A stretch of DNA of 64,000 bases, from assembly GCA_041538185.1 (NCBI GenBank), contig JBGORM010000001.1, forward strand, positions 186,001 to 250,000. Reading direction: 5' to 3'. The position numbers were made by a program, and so were the translations under genes. Under the pieces are notes generated by a model. That model saw only the letters and a program-made list of their open reading frames with translations. It searched no databases and was not told the origin of the DNA. This DNA comes from Melioribacteraceae bacterium 4301-Me (GTDB lineage: Bacteria; Bacteroidota; Ignavibacteria; Ignavibacteriales; Melioribacteraceae). Of the stretch, positions 26,390 to 34,196 are shown one piece after another (position 1 is the stretch's first letter; each line of letters begins with the position of its first letter).

Positions 26390-26790
26390 AGTGTCATTCC
26401 TGCACAGGCGGGAATCCAAAAAGATGACACTAATGTTAGTCTATTATTCTCGTATAAATGAGAACCCAAAAAAATGAATCAATATTATGTATACATATTA
26501 GCCAGCAAGAAAAATGGAACGCTTTATATAGGTGTGACTAACGATCTAATAAGACGAGTTTATGAACATAAAGCAGGACTTATAGAAGGTTTTACAAAAA
26601 AGTACAATGTTAAAATGCTGATATATTATGAAGTACATAAAGATATTAACGAAGCCATCAAACGCGAAAAGGCAATGAAGAAATGGTTGAGAAAATGGAA
26701 GATAGAATTAATAGAAAAGTCAAATCCAGAATGGAGAGATTTGTATGAAGAATTAGTTTAACATAGATACCCGCTTTCGCGGGTATGACA
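26390..26790 (+). mobile_element. REP-bounded GIY-YIG unit, copy 2
   Basis: This copy matches the unit at 19939-20340 throughout the leader, gene and right hairpin; the left hairpin differs (CATTCCTGCACAGGCGGGAA) while keeping pairing through G-U. Right of 26790 the flanking sequence is unrelated to copy 1, so the shared block ends exactly at the B hairpin. This marks the hairpins as the ends of the duplicated unit. Confidence 0.65.
26474..26761 (+). CDS. Single-domain GIY-YIG nuclease, copy 2
   Basis: Its 95-residue product is identical to that of 20023-20310 (motif strands YYVYILAS and TLYIGVTN, Arg in LIRR, Glu in KREKAMKKW). Absence of even silent differences means very recent duplication or gene conversion. 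The stop codon is 5 bases before a type B REP hairpin. No separate promoter is obvious; transcription could come through the array. Confidence 0.9.
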   Translation: MNQYYVYILASKKNGTLYIGVTNDLIRRVYEHKAGLIEGFTKKYNVKMLIYYEVHKDINEAIKREKAMKKWLRKWKIELIEKSNPEWRDLYEELV

Positions 26791-26853
26791 GATGAATATA
26801 CAAAAAATAATGTCTACATATTGAGTAAAAAAAATAGTAAGGAGATTATAATT

Positions 26854-27171
26854 ATGTCTCAAATACCAAAACGATTTCAAAAATTCACAGAAGATTATCC
26901 AGAAGTTGCAAAAGCATACGAACAACTTGGCGATGCGGTTCATGCATCAGGTCCACTCGATGAAAAAACAAGAGCACTCATTAAACTTGCTATTTCGACA
27001 GGTGCAAGATTAGAAGGTGCAGTTCATTCGCACGCACGCAAAGCATTAAAAGCAGGCTGCACACTAGAGGAAATGCGTCAAGTGGCATTACTCTCGTTAC
27101 CAACTATTGGTTTACCATCAATGATGGTTGCATTAAGCTGGATTGATGATATTATTGAGGATAAAAAATGA
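26854..27171 (+). CDS. Carboxymuconolactone decarboxylase (CMD/AhpD-like) family protein
   Basis: With the ATG at 26854, preceded by a strong AAGGAG site, the protein has 105 residues. The frame is open further upstream, but that part runs into a repeat. It has the CMD helical core: LDEKTRALIKLAISTGARLE (about 31-50), VHSHARKALKAGCTLEEM (about 53-70) and QVALLSLPTIGLPSMM. The Cys-x-x-Cys pair of peroxidase-type AhpD proteins is missing; only Cys66 is present, so a disulfide-reductase role is unlikely. It overlaps the chromate transporter gene by 4 bases (ATGA). Confidence 0.85.
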   Translation: MSQIPKRFQKFTEDYPEVAKAYEQLGDAVHASGPLDEKTRALIKLAISTGARLEGAVHSHARKALKAGCTLEEMRQVALLSLPTIGLPSMMVALSWIDDIIEDKK

Positions 27172-27692
27172 TTGAAAATTTAGTAAATCTTTTTTGGGCA
27201 TTCATTAAAGTGGGTTCATTCTCTTTTGGTGGTGCTTATTCTCTTATCCCTCTTATTGAAAAAGAAGTTGTAAAGAATCACCAATGGTTAAGTCACGACG
27301 AATTTCTAAAAGTCCTTGGAATGGTAGAAATATTTCCAGGCGCAATTTCAATAAAATTTGCAACATACACAGGTTATAAAACAGCTGGAATTCTTGGCGC
27401 TGTTGCTGCTAATCTCGGAAATATTTTTACTCCAGCGATTTTGATTTTGTTTATTACATACTTTTATTCAATCTATGAAAAAAATATTCTTGTAACGAAA
27501 GCTTTTAATGGAATTAAATATGCTGTGATAGGGATGATTGCTGCAATTATGTATCAATACGCTGTGAAGAATGGAAATCATTGGCAAGAATTTGTGTTAC
27601 TTGCAGTCGGCGCATCACTGATAATTTTTTTAAAACTTCATCCTGCATATGTCGTGCTAATTGCAGCAATAATTGGGATAATAATTTTATGA
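27168..27692 (+). CDS. Half-size chromate transporter (CHR) family protein
   Basis: The 174-residue membrane protein has one CHR domain with about five membrane segments. The hallmark is FIKVGSFSFGGAYSLIPLIE (about 12-31), followed by MVEIFPGAISIKFATYTGYK (about 57-76). Short CHR proteins usually occur as two adjacent genes; the partner half is absent here. The transported anion is uncertain, since the family handles chromate and perhaps sulfate or molybdate analogues. Its place at the head of molybdenum cofactor genes makes an oxyanion role tempting but untested. Confidence 0.85.
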   Translation: MIENLVNLFWAFIKVGSFSFGGAYSLIPLIEKEVVKNHQWLSHDEFLKVLGMVEIFPGAISIKFATYTGYKTAGILGAVAANLGNIFTPAILILFITYFYSIYEKNILVTKAFNGIKYAVIGMIAAIMYQYAVKNGNHWQEFVLLAVGASLIIFLKLHPAYVVLIAAIIGIIIL

Positions 27693-27702
27693 TTATAACA
27701 TC

Positions 27703-27784
27703 CTCAGCGGTTCTCTGTGGTTCTCCGTGTAATAAAAGAAAATTACACAGAGAAAAAACGGAGAAGGCACAGAGAACCACTGAG
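27703..27784. repeat. CTCAG-bounded hairpin element R1 (molybdenum cofactor operon)
   Basis: CTCAGCGGTTCTCTGTGG at the left pairs with CACAGAGAACCACTGAG at the right, and CTCCGTGTAAT with ATTACACAGAG in the middle, giving a hairpin of about 80 bases. It fills the gap between the CHR gene and moaA. Two more copies lie in the next gaps of the operon. Confidence 0.85.
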
Positions 27785-27802
27785 AGTTTATTTGAGTGAA
27801 CT

Positions 27803-28798
27803 ATGACATTAATTGACAACTACAATAGAATACATGACTATGTTCGCATTTCACTGATTGATAAATGCAATCTGAATTGTATTTACTGCAATCCATCAAA
27901 TACTTTCACAAGGTTTGAAACTAACAAATCTATTCTCTCTTACGAAGAATTATATCGCTTAATCAAAATTCTTGTGAGAGATTTAGAAATAAAAAAAATT
28001 CGTTTCACAGGCGGTGAGCCACTTATCAGAAAAGATGTAATGAAATTTTTTCAAATGATTTCTTCACTCAAACATCAATATGGTTTTGAAATAGGAATTA
28101 CAACAAACGGAACTCATCTGCTTGATAAACTTGAATCACTTCGAAAATTTGGAGTTGATTTACTAAATATTAGTCTGGATACTTTGAATAAAACTAAATT
28201 CATTGCAATTACCGGGAAAGATTATTTTGATGAAACACTTTCAGCAATTCAAAAATCCATTTCACTTGATTTCAAGTCTGTAAAGGTTAATGTTGTTGTA
28301 ATCAAAAACATAAACGATAGCGAATTGAATGACTTTATAGAGTATTTCAAATCGTATCCAATCACAATTCGATTTATTGAGTATATGCCATTCAGTGGCA
28401 ATCAGTGGGATAATTCAAAATTTTTTAGCTGGGACAAAATGAAAACACGAATCGAAGAAAAATATTCTCTAACAGAAATTGAAAGTGATAGAAAGGTTTC
28501 AAAAGATTTTTTTGTTAATGGAGAACAATTAAAGATTGGCTTCATTAGTTCAATCTCAGATCACTTTTGTGATAAATGCAATCGTCTGCGTATTACTGCA
28601 ACTGGAAAAATTAAAAACTGTCTTTTCTCTAATCACTCTGAAATGAGTTTAAAACCTTTATTAGCTGATGGATCGATTTCAGATGACGAAATTGTTAAGT
28701 TTATTCAAAGTTCACTGCAGTCGAAATGGATGAAACATCCAAGCACTGATGAATTGGCAACACTGAATAAAAATAATATGATGAGTATTGGCGGATGA
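27803..28798 (+). CDS. moaA: GTP 3',8-cyclase MoaA
   Basis: The 331-residue radical SAM enzyme catalyses the first step of molybdenum cofactor synthesis, rearranging GTP for MoaC. It shows the N-terminal cluster motif CNLNCIYC (about 24-31), the SAM motif FTGGEPLIRKDV (about 70-81), and the C-terminal cluster CDKCNRLRITATGKIKNC (about 255-272). It ends in the GG motif (MSIGG) needed for activity. The stop overlaps the moaC start by 4 bases, so the two are translationally coupled. Confidence 0.96.
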   Translation: MTLIDNYNRIHDYVRISLIDKCNLNCIYCNPSNTFTRFETNKSILSYEELYRLIKILVRDLEIKKIRFTGGEPLIRKDVMKFFQMISSLKHQYGFEIGITTNGTHLLDKLESLRKFGVDLLNISLDTLNKTKFIAITGKDYFDETLSAIQKSISLDFKSVKVNVVVIKNINDSELNDFIEYFKSYPITIRFIEYMPFSGNQWDNSKFFSWDKMKTRIEEKYSLTEIESDRKVSKDFFVNGEQLKIGFISSISDHFCDKCNRLRITATGKIKNCLFSNHSEMSLKPLLADGSISDDEIVKFIQSSLQSKWMKHPSTDELATLNKNNMMSIGG

Positions 28799-29271
28799 AA
28801 AAATTATCACACATTAACAACAAAGGGAAAGCACAAATGGTTGATGTTTCTGAAAAAGAAATATCAATTCGAACAGCCGAAGCATATGCGGAAGTAAAAG
28901 TATCCAGAGAAATTTTTAATGCAATTAAAAATAATGCAGTTCAAAAAGGTGATGTGCTTTCAATTGCTAAGTTCGCTGGAATTCAAGCAGCAAAGAAAAC
29001 AAGTGAGTTGATTCCGCTTTGTCACAATATTTTCATTTCTAAAATTGACGTAGAACTAAAATTGAACTCAAAAAAGAAAACTGTCGAAATTAAATCATTC
29101 GCAAAAACATCAGCTCAAACCGGAATTGAAATGGAAGCGTTGACTGCAGTTTCAGTTGCAGCATTGACGGTTTATGATATGTGTAAAGCGATTGATAAAT
29201 CAATGGTAATCAATGAGATAAAGTTAATAAGTAAAACTGGTGGTAAAAGCAAAGAATATAAAATTTATTAA
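28795..29271 (+). CDS. moaC: Cyclic pyranopterin monophosphate synthase MoaC
   Basis: The 158-residue protein converts the MoaA product to cPMP. Typical features are KGDVLSIAKFAGIQAAKKTS (about 51-70), LIPLCHNI (about 72-79) with the conserved Cys-His, and TGIEMEALTAVSVAALTVYD (about 108-127). Length is the family norm. The stop codon abuts the R2 hairpin element directly. Confidence 0.96.
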   Translation: MKKLSHINNKGKAQMVDVSEKEISIRTAEAYAEVKVSREIFNAIKNNAVQKGDVLSIAKFAGIQAAKKTSELIPLCHNIFISKIDVELKLNSKKKTVEIKSFAKTSAQTGIEMEALTAVSVAALTVYDMCKAIDKSMVINEIKLISKTGGKSKEYKIY

Positions 29272-29362
29272 CTCAGTGGTTCTCTGTGAATTCTCTGTGG
29301 TGCTCTGTGTAACAAAGTTTATTACACAGAGAACAACGGAGAAGACACAGAGCACCACTGAG
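29272..29362. repeat. CTCAG-bounded hairpin element R2
   Basis: CTCAGTGGTTCTCTGTG pairs with CACAGAGCACCACTGAG, and GCTCTGTGTAA with TTACACAGAG, forming a 91-base hairpin. It starts on the base after the moaC stop and ends 19 bases before the MOSC gene. Its position directly after a stop codon suggests it can act on mRNA stability or translation coupling. Confidence 0.85.
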
Positions 29363-29381
29363 AATATTAATGGAGTAAGCC

Positions 29382-29915
29382 ATGATAAATGAACGAGAAA
29401 AAATTATTAAAGAAACATTAACTCAAAATACATGCGGTAAAGTAGTAGCAATCTCGATTAGTAAGAAAAAAGGAATTCCAAAGACAAATGTTCAATCGGC
29501 AAAATTGATTGAGAATTTTGGAATTGAGGGTGATGTTCACGCTGGTAACTGGCACAGACAAATAAGTTTTCTTGCATTAGAAAGCATTGATAAAATGAGA
29601 GAAAAAGGATTACCTAATCTACGCCCTGGCGCATTTGCTGAAAATATCACCACAGAATTTCTTGAACTGCCGAAGTTAGAAATTGGCACACGAATGAAAA
29701 TTGGGAAAGAAGCTGAGCTTGAAATTACCCAGATTGGAAAAGAATGCCACAGCAAGTGTGCGATCTTTTTCAAAGTTGGTGATTGCGTAATGCCGCGTGA
29801 AGGAATTTTTGCAAAAGTAATTCGTGGCGGAGAAATATTTGTTGGAGATGAAATTGTAATAAACAACTCAGTGTCTCTCTGTGAATCCTCTGTGGTCCTC
29901 CGTGTAACTGATTAA
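29382..29915 (+). CDS. MOSC domain protein with a repeat-encoded C terminus
   Basis: The 177-residue protein is a MOSC (molybdenum cofactor sulfurase C-terminal) domain: GIEGDVHAGNWHRQISFLAL (about 47-66), LRPGAFAENIT (about 80-90) and the conserved Cys region GKECHSKCAIF (about 119-129). MOSC proteins bind molybdenum cofactor or carry sulfur to it. The last 16 residues (after VINN) are read from the R3 hairpin element, so insertion of the repeat replaced the original end. The domain itself is complete, so function is probably kept. Confidence 0.9.
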   Translation: MINEREKIIKETLTQNTCGKVVAISISKKKGIPKTNVQSAKLIENFGIEGDVHAGNWHRQISFLALESIDKMREKGLPNLRPGAFAENITTEFLELPKLEIGTRMKIGKEAELEITQIGKECHSKCAIFFKVGDCVMPREGIFAKVIRGGEIFVGDEIVINNSVSLCESSVVLRVTD

Positions 29916-29960
29916 TTAATTACACGGAGAAACACGGAGAGGGCACGGAGAGCCACTGAG
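29867..29960. repeat. CTCAG-bounded hairpin element R3, overlapping the MOSC gene end
   Basis: CTCAGTGTCTCTCTGTG matches CACGGAGAGCCACTGAG, and CCTCCGTGTAA matches TTACACGGAG, giving a 94-base hairpin. Positions 29867-29915 lie inside the MOSC reading frame and supply its last codons and stop. It ends 16 bases before moeA. Confidence 0.85.
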
Positions 29961-29976
29961 AATAAGGAGAAGGATT

Positions 29977-31179
29977 ATGATTAATTATTCTGAAGCATTC
30001 GAAATAATAAAAAAAGAAATTCAAAAATTTCCTCTGCAAACAGAAGAAGTTGATATTCTCGAATCCTACAATCGCATTCTTGCAGAAGATGTCATTGCTG
30101 ATGTTGACCTTCCACCGTTTGATAATTCAGCTGTTGATGGTTACGCAATAAAATATTCAGAGAGAACGGAATGGAAAATTATCGGCGAAATTTCAGCTGG
30201 AAATTATTCTGCTTTCAATCTTACAGAAAATGATGCAGTATTAGTAACAACCGGAAGCAAGCTCCCCACCAATGCTGATACAGTTATTCCCATTGAAGAT
30301 GTTGATGTGAATGGAAATGTACTTCTGTTAAAGCAAAATTCAATTTTAAAAAAAGGGATGAACATTCGCTCACAGGGAAATGATTTGAGGAAAAACGAAA
30401 TTGCGGTTCATCGCTTCACAAAAATTGATGCAAAAACAATTGCAGTGCTTGCAAGCTGTGGAAAAGAAAAAGTAATAGTTTTTTCTAAACTCAAAGTTGC
30501 TATACTTGCAACTGGTGATGAGCTAATTCAAATTAACGAAAAGCCGGGAGGAGACAAACTAAGAGTATCGAATATCTATTCTCTTTATGCTGCATTAAAA
30601 GAAATGAATCACACAGTAATAAATCTTGGATTTACAAAAGATGACAAAGAAATAATTACACAAAAAGTAAAAGCTGCTTTGGAAATGGATATTGATTTAC
30701 TTATTACAACTGGCGGAGTGTCAGTAGGCAAATATGATTTTTTGAAAGAAGTTTTTAAAGGACAAGGAGTTAAAGAAAAGTTCTGGAAAGTAAATATCAA
30801 ACCGGGTAAACCAATTTACTTTGGCATATATGAAAAAGAGAAACGAAAGGTTTTAGTTTTTGGTCTGCCTGGCAATCCAGTTTCATCACTTGTAAATTTT
30901 TATGTGTTCATCAAACCAGCAATTGAATTTTTATTCAAACAAGATGAAATGAAAAATATAACTGCAACTTTGCAAAATGATTTAAAGAAGAAAGATGGGA
31001 AACGGCATTTCGCTAGGGGAATCCTTTTTGAAGAAAATGGTGAGTGGAAAGTCACGTCAGAATTTTCACAATCATCGGGAAATCTTGTTGAAATGAGTAG
31101 AGCAAATTGTTTAATTGAAATTGAAGAAGAAAGATTTAACCCCAAAAAAGGAGAAAGAGTAAAATGTATTCTGATATAA
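29977..31179 (+). CDS. moeA: Molybdopterin molybdenumtransferase MoeA
   Basis: The 400-residue enzyme inserts molybdate into adenylylated molybdopterin. Features are the N-terminal DVDLPPFDNSAVDGYAIK (about 41-58), TGSKLPTNADTVIPIEDV (about 90-107), the MogA-like core with LITTGGVSVGKYD (about 241-253), and VFGLPGNPVSS (about 289-299). An AAGGAGAAGG site precedes the ATG. The last 16 bases overlap mobA, showing coupling. MogA and MoaDE are not in the window. Confidence 0.95.
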   Translation: MINYSEAFEIIKKEIQKFPLQTEEVDILESYNRILAEDVIADVDLPPFDNSAVDGYAIKYSERTEWKIIGEISAGNYSAFNLTENDAVLVTTGSKLPTNADTVIPIEDVDVNGNVLLLKQNSILKKGMNIRSQGNDLRKNEIAVHRFTKIDAKTIAVLASCGKEKVIVFSKLKVAILATGDELIQINEKPGGDKLRVSNIYSLYAALKEMNHTVINLGFTKDDKEIITQKVKAALEMDIDLLITTGGVSVGKYDFLKEVFKGQGVKEKFWKVNIKPGKPIYFGIYEKEKRKVLVFGLPGNPVSSLVNFYVFIKPAIEFLFKQDEMKNITATLQNDLKKKDGKRHFARGILFEENGEWKVTSEFSQSSGNLVEMSRANCLIEIEEERFNPKKGERVKCILI

Positions 31180-31766
31180 CCGGGGTGATTCTTGCTGGCG
31201 GAAAAAGCTCACGGATGGGTGTCAATAAAGCTTTGCTAAAATTGGGTAATCAATTGATTATTGAACAAATTACTGATTTGATGAAATCAATTTTTTCAAA
31301 AGTTATAATTATTACAAACAGTCCGAATGAATATAAATTTCTTAATCTTCCTTTGTTCGAAGATATTTACAAATGGAAAGGACCGCTTGCTGGAATTCAT
31401 TCGGCTTTAGTTCACTCAGCAACAGAAAATATTTTTGTTCTTAGCTGCGATGTGCCATTTATAACAGCTGAAATGATAAAATATATTGTTGAGTTCAAAA
31501 GTAATAAGCCAATTAAATTTTGCGAGGCCGCTGGTTATTTGCAACCGTTAATTGGTTTGTATTCAAAATCATTAATTAGTGATATGGAACAAATATTATC
31601 TAATGACAGAGTTACAGATAAATCATTTCATCACTTTTTAAAAAAAGCTGATGCTGAAATAATTCATCCTGAAAGCCTAAGCTTTTACAAAGATGAATTA
31701 TTTTTTAATGTTAATCGTCCTGAAGACTACGAACACATTTTAAGAAAATATAATACTGATGGATGA
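31164..31766 (+). CDS. mobA: Molybdenum cofactor guanylyltransferase MobA
   Basis: The 200-residue enzyme adds GMP to molybdopterin, making the bis-MGD cofactor used by the DMSO-reductase family. It has the nucleotide-binding GVILAGGKSSRMGVNKALL (about 7-25), a WKGPLAGIHSAL segment (about 72-83), and the metal site SCDVPF (about 93-98). A GGAGAAAGAG site lies just before the ATG. This matches the need of the molybdoenzyme encoded at 22.9-25.4 kb. Confidence 0.95.
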   Translation: MYSDITGVILAGGKSSRMGVNKALLKLGNQLIIEQITDLMKSIFSKVIIITNSPNEYKFLNLPLFEDIYKWKGPLAGIHSALVHSATENIFVLSCDVPFITAEMIKYIVEFKSNKPIKFCEAAGYLQPLIGLYSKSLISDMEQILSNDRVTDKSFHHFLKKADAEIIHPESLSFYKDELFFNVNRPEDYEHILRKYNTDG

Positions 31767-31970
31767 ATCCTATACTCATTAAAATACCTTACTCCCTATG
31801 ATTTTTTAAAAGTAATTTCACAACATTTATTAAGAAGAATTTTTAATAGCCTATCGCAAAGCAGCGGAAGTTTATTCTTATCATATCTATCCAATATATT
31901 TTTTATTTCGTCCCTAAATGGACTTAATCTATTTTCTTTGTTCTTTATCCTGTAAATATTTTGTCCTAAC

Positions 31971-32186
31971 GGGACAATAAGGCTTTGATTGTGCTTAAAC
32001 TAATGTAATCCCTTGAGGGATTATACAGTTATAGAATAAATAAATATCAAACTGAAGTTAAAAGTCCCGTAGGGACGAGATAGGGATTGATTTACAAGAC
32101 AAGTAGAATAGTCCAAAATCATGAAGTTTTCAAAATTTATTTGGTAATTCATCCCTTCGGGATTTGATTTCAAAATTATTTTGGAC
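31971..32186. repeat. Cluster of CCC-loop-GGG hairpins and a small inverted-repeat element
   Basis: The 564-base gap between mobA and the Rrf2 gene holds four small palindromes: GTCCTAACGGGAC (31973), TAATCCCTTGAGGGATTA (32006), GTCCCGTAGGGAC (32064) and ATCCCTTCGGGAT (32151). The last sits in a 76-base element bounded by GTCCAAAAT (32111) and ATTTTGGAC (32178). Similar GTCCAAAATAA sequence recurs near 54749. No gene is visible in the gap; the last 130 bases probably hold the promoter of the next operon. Confidence 0.7.
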
Positions 32187-32330
32187 AGCACTGATTCTTA
32201 TATAAATTCTTCTATCCTATAAAATTTTTGGACATCAGATATTTTTTAATTTTTATTTTCTTTATAAAAGTTTACTTAAAAATTTACTCTAGAGCATTAA
32301 TGTTGTATTTTAAACTATACCCAATAGGTA

Positions 32331-32771
32331 ATGTTTAATAATATAATGAAGAATAACAGTTTTATATCTCGAGAACAGGATTACGCGTTGAGAATGACTG
32401 CATACTTAGCGGGTTTGCCTAAAGGTGAATTTATTTCAGTACCTAAGTTATCACAAAAACTTTTTATCTCGTATAAATTTGCTGCTCGCATAATTCATAA
32501 ATTAAAAAAAGCAAAAATTACTGATTCAATTCAAGGGAAGTATGGAGGTGTATTTTTAAGAGCAAATCCAGGCAAACTTTCAATGTATGATGTGTTAAAT
32601 GCCATAGGTTTTAAGGTGAAATTTAATGATTGCTTAAAAGAAAATTTTACTTGTGAGCTAATGTTCGGATGTAAATTTCATTCATTTTTTTTAAATGAAG
32701 AAAAATTATTAATCAAGAAATTAAAGAGCAAAAAAATCTCTAACTTCATATTACACGAATTGTATAAATAA
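32331..32771 (+). CDS. Rrf2-family transcriptional regulator with three-cysteine Fe-S motif
   Basis: The 146-residue protein has an N-terminal winged helix (EQDYALRMTAYLA, about 15-27; ISYKFAARIIHKLKKA, about 46-61) and three cysteines at 101, 108 and 114 (C-x6-C-x5-C). This is close to the Cys-x4/5-Cys-x5-Cys of the Fe-S regulators NsrR and IscR. It lies 33 bases before cydA in the same direction, so it likely controls the cytochrome bd genes in response to NO or redox state of its cluster. An ATG at 32346 is an alternative start. Confidence 0.85.
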   Translation: MFNNIMKNNSFISREQDYALRMTAYLAGLPKGEFISVPKLSQKLFISYKFAARIIHKLKKAKITDSIQGKYGGVFLRANPGKLSMYDVLNAIGFKVKFNDCLKENFTCELMFGCKFHSFFLNEEKLLIKKLKSKKISNFILHELYK

Positions 32772-32804
32772 TTAACTAAGTTGCTCAATAATAGTGAGGT
32801 GAAT

Positions 32805-34187
32805 ATGGATGTATTAACATTAGCACGATGGCAGTTTGCAATTACAACTGTTTATCATTATTTCTTTGTGCCTATAACATTAGGTCTTTCGATAGCTGTT
32901 GCAATTATGCATAGTTCCTATTACAGAACAGGTAAAGAGGTTTACAAAAAGATGACAAAATTCTGGGGTAAGTTGTTTCTTATTAATTTTGCAATAGGTG
33001 TAGTAACAGGTATTGTTCTCGAATTTCAGTTTGGAATGAATTGGTCTGAGTATTCAAGATTTATGGGAGATATTTTTGGTGCGCCGCTTGCAATTGAAGC
33101 TTTGTTAGCATTTTTTATGGAATCAACTTTCCTTGGGATTTGGATTTTTGGGTGGGATAGAATACCTAAAAAAGTTCATCTTGCTTCTATTTGGTTGGTA
33201 GCAGTAGGTTCTAATCTTTCTGCGATATGGATTTTAGCTGCTAACTCATTTATGCAGCAGCCAGTGGGTTATGCAATTAGAAATGGCAGAGCAGAGATGA
33301 CAGATTTTTTTGCTATTATAACTAATGGTCACCTTTGGGTTCAATTTCCTCATGTATTTTTTGGTGCTATTGCTACAACTGGATTCTTGATTCTCTCAAT
33401 TAGTGTTTATCGTTTAGTCAAGACAGATAAACATGAAGTTTTCACAAAGTCCTTCAAGTTTGGTGCTATTTATGCTTTGGTTGGTTCATTGTTGGTAATT
33501 TTAGTTGGTCATACTCAAGCACAATATATGGTTAAAGTTCAGCCGATGAAAATGGCAGCTGCTGAAGCATTGTGGGAAAGTGAAAATCCTGCTGCAATGT
33601 CACTTTTTACTTTTGGTGATGAAAAAAATCGAAGGGATGTATTCGCAATTAAAATTCCTGGTGCGTTAAGTTTTCTTGCTTACAATAAGTTTGAAGGAGA
33701 AGTCAAGGGAATTAAAAATTTGCAAAAAGAAGAGGAAGAAAAGTTCGGGCCAGGTGATTATGTGCCTCCTGTAGCAATTTCTTATTGGACTTTTAGAATT
33801 ATGGTTGGTGCAGGTTTTCTTATGTTGTTAATTGCAATACTAAATACGATAAAGGCTTTTAAAGAAGATTATGAATTCAAGCCGATTTGGTATAAGATTG
33901 TTTTCTGGTCGATGCTATTACCTGTATTAGCAAATACTACCGGCTGGTTATTTACCGAGATGGCACGTCAGCCTTGGACTGTTTTTGGCTTGTTTAAAAC
34001 AGCTGATTCGGTTTCCAAAACAGTCACAGCTGGTGAAGTACTTTTTTCTTTGATTGCTTATACACTTATTTATGGCGTGTTAATGGTAATTATGATTGGT
34101 CTGATGATTAAGTTCGCTACACGTAACGTTGACGATTTAGAGGATATGGAAGAAGAAATAGACAATTCAGTTTTAAGTAAAGTTTAG
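32805..34187 (+). CDS. cydA: Cytochrome bd ubiquinol oxidase subunit I
   Basis: The ATG at 32805 (MDVLTLARWQFAITTVYHYF) follows a GTGAGGTG site and gives 460 residues; a TTG at 32781 is less likely. It is the quinol-oxidising, haem-bearing subunit of the high-affinity terminal oxidase. Visible haem ligands are His in TVYHYFF (about 18), His in QFPHVFF (about 185) and Met in LFTEMARQPW (about 385). The Q-loop is short, so this is the S-type rather than the E. coli L-type form. The usual GRQPW reads ARQPW. Confidence 0.94.
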   Translation: MDVLTLARWQFAITTVYHYFFVPITLGLSIAVAIMHSSYYRTGKEVYKKMTKFWGKLFLINFAIGVVTGIVLEFQFGMNWSEYSRFMGDIFGAPLAIEALLAFFMESTFLGIWIFGWDRIPKKVHLASIWLVAVGSNLSAIWILAANSFMQQPVGYAIRNGRAEMTDFFAIITNGHLWVQFPHVFFGAIATTGFLILSISVYRLVKTDKHEVFTKSFKFGAIYALVGSLLVILVGHTQAQYMVKVQPMKMAAAEALWESENPAAMSLFTFGDEKNRRDVFAIKIPGALSFLAYNKFEGEVKGIKNLQKEEEEKFGPGDYVPPVAISYWTFRIMVGAGFLMLLIAILNTIKAFKEDYEFKPIWYKIVFWSMLLPVLANTTGWLFTEMARQPWTVFGLFKTADSVSKTVTAGEVLFSLIAYTLIYGVLMVIMIGLMIKFATRNVDDLEDMEEEIDNSVLSKV

Positions 34188-34196
34188 GAGGGTAAG

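Noticed and set aside
19683..26425. Possible CRISPR array because of regularly spaced short repeats
   Set aside because: The repeats alternate in orientation as paired hairpins, the spacers are short and themselves conserved (AGAATAAAATGG type), and no cas gene is present.
27581..27799. Open frames over the CHR gene end and R1
   Set aside because: They are in the wrong frame relative to the CHR protein and consist partly of the R1 hairpin.
32781..32804. TTG start for cydA
   Set aside because: The added residues lack family similarity, and the ATG at 32805 has a ribosome site and the conserved N terminus.
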